From Candidatus Frankia alpina (lineage in GTDB: Bacteria > Actinomycetota > Actinomycetes > Frankiales > Frankiaceae): 35,506 nt of DNA. Below, piece by piece: positions 9,101 to 17,200 of the stretch. Each line of letters opens with the position of its first letter. Positions within the stretch are counted from its first letter, which is position 1. Below the pieces are notes generated by a model, which made no database searches, was not told where the DNA came from, and saw nothing but the letters and a program-made list of their open reading frames with translations. A program made the position numbers and the translations under genes. The stretch spans positions 1 to 35,506 of the forward strand of contig NZ_CADCWT010000022.1 of NCBI RefSeq assembly GCF_902806485.1. Reading direction: 5' to 3'.

Positions 9101-11252
9101 CGAACTCGCCGGCGATCAGCCCACCGCTGATCATCGCGTTCCATTCGCCGATGCTGTGCCCGCCGACGAGGTCCGGGACGATTCCCAGCCGGCGCAGCGC
9201 CTCGTCGAGGATGCGCCCCACCTCGACACTCGCGACGCTGTGCCGGCCGAGCATTCCGGTGTCATCGAGGGCCGGTCGGGCGAGCCCGAAATGCGCGCAG
9301 ACATCGTCGATGCGTGGGGAGAACTTGTCCTCCAGGCCGCAGAACAGGAACGCCGTCTGCCCGGGTGGCGTCCCGTCGGGCCGGGCGGGGTCGAGCAGGC
9401 CGGCCGGGGTGAACCACAGATCGTTTCGGCCCCGCCACGGGTTTCCCCGCTCCACGACCGTGCGGGCCAGCGTGAGCCGGCGCGGGTTCGGGGCGACCAG
9501 GGCGAGGCGCCAGGGGCCGCCGGACGGCGGGTTCGCCGCGTCATCCCGGTCGAGCAGCTCGGCATCGGGGGCATCGAGCTGAGCGAGCAGCTGCGCCGGG
9601 CTGCTCCCGGCGAGCAGCAGGACCAGTTCCGCGGCCGGGTCGGCCACCCGCGGCGCCGCCGCCGCCCCAACCGCCGGCAGCCCAGCCACCGGCAGTCCGA
9701 CTCCCGCCGGATCCGCCGGTGCGGCGGCGGGGAAGGTGCGGGCCGGGGTCGTCGGGACGGCCGGCGGCGCCTCTTCGACGACGAGGTGGGCGTTGATCCC
9801 GCCGAAGCCGAAGGCGTTGACGCCGGCGCGCCGTGGGCCGCCGCCCGCCGGGGTGTCCCAGTCGGTCGCCGCGCGCACCGGCGCGAACCGACTGCCGGCG
9901 AAGGCGGCGTGCGGCTCGTCGCAGTGCAGCGTCGGCGGCAGCAGCCGATGGTGCAGGGCGAGCGCGGTCTTGATCAGGCCGGCCGCGCCGGCGGCGGGCA
10001 TCGCATGGCCGATCATCGACTTGACCGAGCCGATCCCGATGTCCGCCCGCCCCGCGCCGCCCGTGCCGGCCGCGGCCGCCGTGCCGAAGATCCGGCCCAG
10101 GGTGGCGAGCTCCACGGCGTCGCCGGTCGGGGTGGCCGTGCCGTGCGCCTCGACCAGGCCGATCGCGCCCGGTGCGGTCGGGTCGAGCCCGGCGTCCGCC
10201 CAGGCGCGGCGCACGGCGAGGGCCTGGCCGTCGGTGGCGGGGGCCATCAGGGAGGCGGAGCGGCCGTCGCTCGACGTGCCAGCGCCACGCAGCACCGCGT
10301 AGATCCGATCGCCGTCGCCGCGGGCGTCGGCCAGCCGGCGCAGCACCAGCATGCCGACGCCCTCGCCGATGAGGATGCCGTCCGCGCGCCGGTCGAACGG
10401 ACGGATCGCCTCACTCGGCGACAGCGCGCGCAGCAGGGAGAACACGCTCCAGAACGACGGCTCGTGGACGAGGTGGGCGCCGCCGACGATCATCGCGTCG
10501 GTGCGGCCCGAGCCAAGATCGCGCATCGCCATCTCGACGGCGATGAGCGACGACGCGCAGGCCGCGTCCACCGTGTAGGCGGGACCGCGCAGGTCGAGCC
10601 GGTTCGCGATGCGGGACGCGGCGAGGTTGGGCACCAGGCCGATCGACGCCTCCGGCCGGGCCGGGCCGAGCTGCGCGACGAACGCCTCGCGGACCCGTTC
10701 GACCGCGTCGGCGGGCAGGTCCGGCAGGACCTCGCGCAGCGTCGTGACGAGCTGGCGGGAGGTCCGCACCCGCTGTTCGAGCCGGGCCACCCCGGATCCC
10801 ACGTATCCGCCGCGGCCGAGCACGACGCCCACCCGTTCGGCGTCGCCGAGCCCGTCGGGCCCGCCGGCGTCCGTGATCGCCTCGGCGGCGAGCCGCAGCG
10901 CCAGCAACTGGTCCGGCTCAGCCCAGTCGACGGAGTTCGGCACGAGGCCGAACGCCGTCGGGTCGAACGTCGCGAATTCGTCGACGAAGCCGCCGCGCCG
11001 GCAGTAGAAGCCGTCCGCCGCACCGGCCGGCGCCGCGCCCGCGCCCGGGCGCGCGCCCGGCACGGCGGGCGGCCGCTCGGGCGGGAAGTAGTCGTCGACA
11101 TCGAAACGATCCCGCGGGAGCGCCCGGATCGCGTCGACCCCGCCGGCTATGTTGCGCCAGAACGTGTCGAGGTCGCCGGCGCCCGGGAACAGCGCCGACA
11201 TCCCCACCACGGCGATCGGCGGCGCCCCGGACCCGCCGCCGGGGTCACGCAT
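6162..11252 (-). CDS. Iterative type I synthase, KS-AT-DH-PPTase
   Basis: The 1696-aa protein has four domains. The KS (about 13-495) is complete, with active-site Cys232 in DAACASS, His370 in EAHGTATPTGD and His416 in IGHAMPAAG. The AT-like domain (about 630-900) has GGHSIGE (Ser700) and SGFHSPF (His801), but the usual GQGSQ stretch is replaced by FCGLEDKFSP and the Arg 25 residues after the Ser, used by malonyl-specific ATs, is Phe725. After a Gly/Ala/Pro linker (about 1030-1100) comes a double-hotdog DH with His1113 in IIDHCF and Asp1280 in GALLDNAGQ. The C-terminal Sfp-type phosphopantetheinyl transferase has GIDIEQI (1503-1509) and LWAAKEAAAKAEG (1547-1559). There is no ACP in this chain. 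ATG 11252 overlaps the upstream synthase stop by 8 nt. The domains complement the upstream protein, which has ACP, KR and enoyl reductase but no DH. The pair resembles Pfa-type and enediyne-type iterative synthases without matching either organisation. Confidence 0.9.
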   Translation of the reverse strand: MRDPGGGSGAPPIAVVGMSALFPGAGDLDTFWRNIAGGVDAIRALPRDRFDVDDYFPPERPPAVPGARPGAGAAPAGAADGFYCRRGGFVDEFATFDPTAFGLVPNSVDWAEPDQLLALRLAAEAITDAGGPDGLGDAERVGVVLGRGGYVGSGVARLEQRVRTSRQLVTTLREVLPDLPADAVERVREAFVAQLGPARPEASIGLVPNLAASRIANRLDLRGPAYTVDAACASSLIAVEMAMRDLGSGRTDAMIVGGAHLVHEPSFWSVFSLLRALSPSEAIRPFDRRADGILIGEGVGMLVLRRLADARGDGDRIYAVLRGAGTSSDGRSASLMAPATDGQALAVRRAWADAGLDPTAPGAIGLVEAHGTATPTGDAVELATLGRIFGTAAAAGTGGAGRADIGIGSVKSMIGHAMPAAGAAGLIKTALALHHRLLPPTLHCDEPHAAFAGSRFAPVRAATDWDTPAGGGPRRAGVNAFGFGGINAHLVVEEAPPAVPTTPARTFPAAAPADPAGVGLPVAGLPAVGAAAAPRVADPAAELVLLLAGSSPAQLLAQLDAPDAELLDRDDAANPPSGGPWRLALVAPNPRRLTLARTVVERGNPWRGRNDLWFTPAGLLDPARPDGTPPGQTAFLFCGLEDKFSPRIDDVCAHFGLARPALDDTGMLGRHSVASVEVGRILDEALRRLGIVPDLVGGHSIGEWNAMISGGLIAGEFADAFIAGFDPAALEVPGVVFGALGCGAVRAVEVIADLDGIVVSHDNCPHQSIICGGEESVRTALERLRRDGVLGQVLPFRSGFHSPFLDPYADRLRTSLASTTLGEATIPIWSATTVAPYPRDHNAVRALALRHLIEPVRFRELIRRLHDTGVRAFVQVGVGSVAGFVDDTLPGHDHIALVTNSPKRSGVDQLRRVAAALWVEGAASRLDRLPCRTRPEPPATPVAAPAPVAAPAGRRIELPRRRGASVRLNLGAPLVRLGPAGADLLGSTQPTHAALGSAVGHPVLDELRAALADADAVMSAVVDRWALSPTAPPGSPPRRRAVPAAGGVGIPPGSAGGVPAPRDAGVRDCGGGVASVVGEGAPPAAGSGGALASEPRTVRRRLSLASMPHIIDHCFYRQPPGWSDLSDTFPVVPMAEVLELMVEQAAEMMPGRVPIGIRDVRALRWLAIEPAVEVSVILASAGPDAVRVTMEGYARGTVVFADDYPPSPWTTAATADLPAGPTGPVLPGERPSRHQGKDLYAGRFLFHGPGYQGIHHVEAIASTGIRGRLRVPSASGALLDNAGQLFGYWGMETLPGDSLLLPQSLADLSFHGPAPVAGDLVDCVVRIRQVTERTVTADMELRRLDGSVWAVVSAWTDRRFANDDVLWAMVRAPELHTVAQPSGEGWVVVLDRWTDSASRELIVRHYADAVDRARLAGLNPRAARGWLLGRIAVQDAVRRWLWARGAGPVWGIEVRIAHDAHGAPLVGALPARPGIPADDPPRVSLAHKPELAVALVSADGAVGIDIEQITVRAPGVEAAALAPAERDLLDRVAGGDPGRRALWFTRLWAAKEAAAKAEGTGLAGRPRQFVVDGPHPPGRAWAAADWAGHAPPELVRVTIHKDDPGGPVPSGSRWVALRTVDASGQIQPEGGQPGAPEPDSGGVGERAVARDVRSATVIGQEAACDGAPARRAGAATYVVAWTSPEVEASGLPNKKE

Positions 11253-14200
11253 CGAACGACCCCAGGTCGGCGCACATGTAGACGACCTGCGCCGGCCCGC
11301 CGGACGGGCCCGCCAACTCGCGCAGCAGCGCGGCGACCCCGACGGCCGGGTCGATCAGGCCGATGCCGCGGCGGGCGTACTCGCGGGCGAGTTCCACCGA
11401 GACCATCCCGCCACCCGCGGCGCCGGCCGGCGAGGCCCAGGGGCCCCAGTCGACGCTGACGACACGGCCGGCGAAACGCCCCGCCGCCGCGCTCGCGAGC
11501 GTGTCGAGGGCATCGTTCGCGGCGGCGTAGTCGGCCTGGCCCCGGTTGCCGAAGACCCCCGCGACGCTGCCGAACAGGGCGACGAAGCCGACGTCGTCGC
11601 GCACCGCGGCGAGCAGCGCCCGGGCGCCGTCGACTTTCGTCCGGTAGACCCGGTCGAAGGACTCGGGCGTCTTGTCCCGCAACAGCCGGTCGGCGAGCAG
11701 GCCCGCGCCGTGCACCAGCCCGTCGAGGCGACCGCGGCGGGCGTAGACGCCGGCTACCACCGCGGCGACGGCCGCGCCGTCGCGCACGTCCACCGCGTGG
11801 TACCGCACCGAGGAGGCGAGGCCGCCCAGGATCGCCAGCGTCGCCCGCACCTCCCGCTCGGCCAGCAGCCGGGCGACGCGGGCCTCGATCTCGGCCGGGC
11901 GACGCACGCCGGTCTCGATCAACGCGCGGCGCAGCGCCGGCGCGTCGGCGGCGCCCGCGGTGGCGGGGTCCTCCGGCCCGGCGGGTGGCGTGGTGCGCCC
12001 GATCAGCTCGACGGCGCAACCGCTGCGCCGAGCGAGCTCGATGGCGACCGCCGCGGTGATGCCCCGGGCGCCGCCGGTGAGCAGCACGACCGAGGACGGT
12101 CCGAGCCCGGCCGGCAGGTCGCCGGCCCCGTCGGCGCCCGCGGGCCGCACCCGCGGGGTCGCGCGCACCCCGTCCCGGTAACCCACGACCAGCGGTCCGC
12201 CGGGGGTGAGCAGCTCGGCGAGCAGGCTGTCCGCGATCCGGCGGGGCTCGTCCTTCGGCTCGACGTCGACGAGGCGCAGCACCAGGCCGGGGACCTCCCG
12301 GGCGATCGTGCGGACGAGACCGGCGAGCCCCGCGCCCGGGGTCAGGCGAACGGTGAACTCGCCGGCGTCGGCGCGTCGGGCGTACTCCAGGGTGTCGATC
12401 GCGCGCGGGTCGGACGTCGTGCCAGGGCGGGCGGCGCGGCCGAACCGCCCGCCGTCGCCGGTGGCGATGAGCACCCGCCGGCTGCCGCCGAGAGCGGCGA
12501 CCTGTAGGGCGGGGAACGCGCTGGGCAGGATCGCGTGCTCGTCCGCATCCGGGTCGGCGGAGGCGATCCAGATGAGGCCGTCGGTACCGACCCCGGCCCG
12601 GATCTGGTCGACGAGGCCGGCATCGTCGGCGGCGAGGATCCGCACCTCGGCGCCCGCCTGCTCCAGCCGGGTGGCGAGCGCCAGGCCGACCCCGAGACCG
12701 CCCTCCACCAGTAGGAACCGGGAGCCGGAGAGGTTGACCGGCGCCGCACCGGCCGGCGCAGGCAGGATCTCCGGCTCGACGACGAAGCGACGCAACGCAA
12801 TCGCCTCGGGCGACTCGCCGATCACCGCCGCCGCCACGGTGGAAGCGCTGGCCGCGCTGGGCGCACTTCCACCGGAGGCCGAACCGACGATCCAGTCGAC
12901 GATGCCGCGGACGGTCTTGATCGCCGCCAACTCCTCGACGACCTCCTCGTCCAACTCCCCCGAACCCGCATCCACCAACCCCAACCGCGCCGCCAACTCC
13001 CCCAGAATCTCCGTCCGCTTGATCGAATCAATCGACAGATCAGCCTCAAGATCCAGATCCGGCTCCAGCATCTCCACCGGATAACCCGTCTGGTCCCCGA
13101 TCACCCCCACCACCGCGTCCAACACCACCGGCCGATCCAGCGCCGCGGGCCGAGCCGCCGGGGCCGCCGGCGCGGTGGCAGCCGCCGGAGCGACGACCGG
13201 CGGCAGGTCGGCGCCCGCCGAGTCCGGCACAGGTCGTCGTGGGGCCGGCGCAGTCGCCGCTGTGCCGGCGGTCCGCGCCTGCCCCGGCTGAGCCTGGTGA
13301 GGGACCGCCGGGACGGCGCCGATGCCATCGCGCGCCGCCGGGCGGCCGAGGCCGGTCGGGTCGTAGCCCAGGTAGCCCAGCACCACGTCGCGCTGCGCCG
13401 CGACCAGCTCACGGGTGGTCCACAGGAACTCCAACACCACGGCGTCCACCGGGCCGCCACCTCCAAGCTCGGGCAGGCCGGCGGCGAGAACCGCCGGATC
13501 ATCGGTCGGGTCAGCGGGCACGAGCGGTGGCGCCGGGTTCCGCGAGACGAATCCCCGCACACCCGCGATCTCGGAAAACTCGACGGAGGGTGGCGCAGCG
13601 GACGGTCTCACCGTGGATGCCGTGGATGCCGCCGTGGCGTCCGCGGGTGCTGCCGTGGCCGGCGTCGCCGGGTCGTCTGCGCCCGAACCGAGGGCGCGGG
13701 CCAGCCGGGTCGGCGGCCGCAGCCCGCCCGGCAGGAAGCGGCCGTCGGCGGTGCGCACGTAGGCCCCGTCGATCAACCAGCCGGGCCGGCGTGGCACGTC
13801 TGTGGCGCTCACCATCCGGGCGTCGCGCCCGGTGAACAGGGGCGCCGAGTCGACGCCGACGCCGGCCGCGGCGAGCTCGGCGAGCGCGAACAGCAACCGG
13901 CGCAGCCCCGACTCCCCCGCGACGTCGGTGGCCACGACCCGGTGCGGCCGCCCGTCGAGAATCTTGCCGACAAGCTGGGAGAGGACCCGACCGGGGCCGG
14001 CCTCGACGAAGGTGCGCACGCCGGCCGCGTACATCGCCTCGATCTGCTCGTCGAACCGTACCGGCGCCGCCACCTGGCCGGCGAGCGTCGCTCGCACCTG
14101 CTCCGGCGCCGACGGATACGGCTCGGCGGTGGTGTTGGACCACACGGGCAGCGCCGGTACGGCGACGTCGAGCGCGGCGAGGCGGGCGGCGAGCGTGCCG

Positions 14201-17200
14201 GCGGCCGCGGCCACCACCGGGCTGTGGAACGCGCAGGCCACCGGGATCGGCCGGGCGGTCAGGCCGGCCCGGCCGAGGGCGGCCACGGCCTCGCCCACGG
14301 CGGCGGTCGGCCCAGAGATCACGCACTGCCGCGGGGCGTTGTGGTTGGCGATGACGACATGGCCGCCGCCCGCGGCGCCGCCGAGCCCGGCAAGCACCTC
14401 GCGTACCCGCTCGACGGGCGCCTGGACAGCGGCCATCGTGCCCGGGTCGTCCCCGGCTGCGGCGAGGATCGCGGCGGCCCGCGCCTCGCTGAGCCCGACG
14501 AGGTCCGCCCGGTCGAGCGCCCCGGCGGCGCACAGGGCGATCAGCTCGCCGTAGGAGTGCCCGCCGACGTGGTCCGGCCGGACCCCGAGCCCGGTGAGCA
14601 GGTCATGGACGGCGAGGCCGGCAAGGCCGAGCGTCGGCTGGGCCGCCCGCGTGTCGGTGATCGCCGCCACCTGATCGGCCTTCTGTTCCCGGGTGAACGC
14701 GGCCGGAGGAAACATCGTGCCGACCCACTGGGGGGCCAGGTCAAGCACGGCCCGCAGCCGGGGGAAGGCGACGAACAGGTCGGCGAGCATCCCGGGCCGC
14801 TGGCTGCCCTGGCCGGGGAACAGGAAGACGGTCGCGCCCGGCTCAGTGTCGTTACGGACGAACAGCCCGGCACGGGGGTTCGCCGTGAACGTGCGAGCCG
14901 CTTCGATGGCGGCGGGCAGCCCGTCGAGATCCTCGACGACGAACGCGACCTGTACCGGGCCGCCGCCGGCGGCGCAGGTGGTTCGGGCCAGATCGCGCAG
15001 GCGGAACGGCCGCCCGGCGTCGTCGTTCGTACCGACCAGGGCGGCGAGCCGGTCCAGCGCCCGGCCGGCGGCCGCTCGGTCGGCGCCGCGCACGGCGAAC
15101 AGCTCCGCGGGCCACTGGTCCAGGCCGTGGGCGGGTTCCGGCCCGCCGTCGTAGGCGGACAGCACGACATGGAAGTTGGTACCGCCGAAGCCGAATGCCG
15201 ACACCCCGGCGTGGCGCTGGCCGGGGGGCGCCGCCCAGGGCTTCGCGGCCTCGTCGAAGTAGAACGGGCTGGTGTCGGCGTCCCAGTAGGTGTTGGGGGT
15301 GTCGATGTGCAGGGTCGGCGGGCGCACGCCGGTCTCGACCGCCTTCGCCGCCTTGATCAGCCCGGCCAGGCCGGCGGCGCACTTGGTGTGCCCGATCTGT
15401 GACTTCACCGAGCCGACCGCGCACTGGCCGGGGGTCGCGCCGTGGTCGGTGAACACCTCGGTGAGGGTCGCGAGCTCGGTACGGTCGCCGACGACGGTGC
15501 CGGTGGCATGCGCCTCCAGCAGGCCGACGTCGCTCGGCGAGATACCCGCCCGCGTGTAGGCCCGTTCCAGGGAGAGCACCTGACCGGCCTTGCGCGGCGC
15601 GGTCAGCCCGAGGGCGCGGCCGTCGGAGGAGCCGGCGACGGCCCGGATGACCGCGTGGATGCGGTCGCCGTCCCGCTCGGCGTCGGCGAGCCGCTTGAGC
15701 ACGACGGCAGCGGCGCCCTCACCCAGGCTGGTGCCGTCGGCGCCGGCGTCGAAGCTGCGGCAGCGTCCCCCCGGCGACAGAGCGTGCACGGAGGAGAACA
15801 GCAGGAAGTCGTGCGCGCCGGCGTGGGTGTCCACCCCGCCGCAGAGCACCAGGTCCGAGCTGCCGGCGAGCAGTTCCTTGCAGCCGGCGTCGAGCGCGGC
15901 CAGCGACGAGGCGCACGCCGCGTCGACGGTGAAGTTCACCCCGCCGAAGTCGAGTCGGTTGGCGACCCGCCCGGCGATGACGTTCGCGAGCATGCCCGGG
16001 AAGGAGTCCTCATCCAACTCGGGCAGGAACTCGTCGAGCTCGGCGGGCAACGGCCCGAGCAGCCCCGGCCACAGCGAGCGCAGCCCGTAGGCGCCGGACA
16101 GGTCGGTGCCGGCCTCGGTACCGAAGACGACCGAGGCGCGGGAACGGTCGAACGGCCGGCCCTCACCGGCCGCCTTCTGCCCCGTGTCGTAGCCGGCGCC
16201 GCGCAGCGCTCGGGTGGCGACCTCGAGGGCGAGCAGCTGGCTGGTCTCGATGCTGCGCAGGGACCGCGGCGGAATGCCGTAGGCCAGTGCGTCGAACGGG
16301 ACCCGCGGCAGGAATCCGCCCCACTTCGACGGGGTGCGCCGCCCGGCGTCCTTCACCACCGCGTCGGCCCGGTAGTACACCTCGGGATCCCAGCGGTCGG
16401 CGGGCACCTCGCGGATCGCGTCGTTGCCGGCGACGACGTTCGCCCAGAACGAGGCGAGGTCGGGCGCGTCGGGGAAGATCGCGGCCATCCCGACGATCGC
16501 GATGTCGAGCGGCTGACCGGCGGGACGGGAGTCCCCCTCGGTCGCCGCCGCCGCCGTCACCGCCGTCACCGCCCGGCCCGCGGCGCCGGTCGCCCGGCCC
16601 CGCCCACCGCCGCCGGTACCCGCACCGTCCATGTCCGCCCCGTTCTGCGAGCCGCCCGCCGGGCGCCGCGTGCCGCCGGCCGATCCAAGCGCGAGCTCCG
16701 GCCCGGCCGGCCCGGCCGGCACGCCGAGTTCGGCGGCGCGGCCGGCGAGAGCGGCGGTGGCCTGCGTGGTCACCTCGTCGTGCAGGGCGGCGACGCTCGT
16801 GCGGTCCGAGCGCAGGGCCGCCACCTGCCCGATCATGAACATGCCGTCCCGGGCCTGGGCCGCCGGGCCGACCTGGACGACCTCGCCGCCGTCGCGGCGC
16901 AGCCCCTTGCTGGCCACCCGCAGCCGGCCTAGGTTGAGCGCCTCCAGCTCCTCCCACATCTGCTGGCGGGGGGTGGCGGCGGCGAGCAGTTCGCGGCGCC
17001 GGTCCAGAAAGGTGTGGACGTAGGCGGACTCGACGCACCGGGTCGCGTGCCCCGGGGAGGTCTCCAGCAGCACCGTGCGCTCGCAGTCGAGGGCGGCCTG
17101 CTGGAAGCCGGGCAGGATCGCGCCGGAGGCGACGGCCTCATCGGTGAACAGGTAGGCCGTGCCCATCAGCACGCCGATGCCGGCACCCCGTTCAGCGAGC

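Noticed and set aside
6453..11459. A 1668-codon open frame on the plus strand across the second synthase gene.
   Set aside because: It is antisense to a synthase with intact KS, AT, DH and PPTase motifs; long antisense frames are expected in high-GC DNA, and its translation is Arg/Gly-rich without any domain.
13297..16932. Long plus-strand frames across the first synthase gene.
   Set aside because: They are GC-driven shadows of the KS, AT and ACP coding sequence, with no RBS and no recognisable motif.
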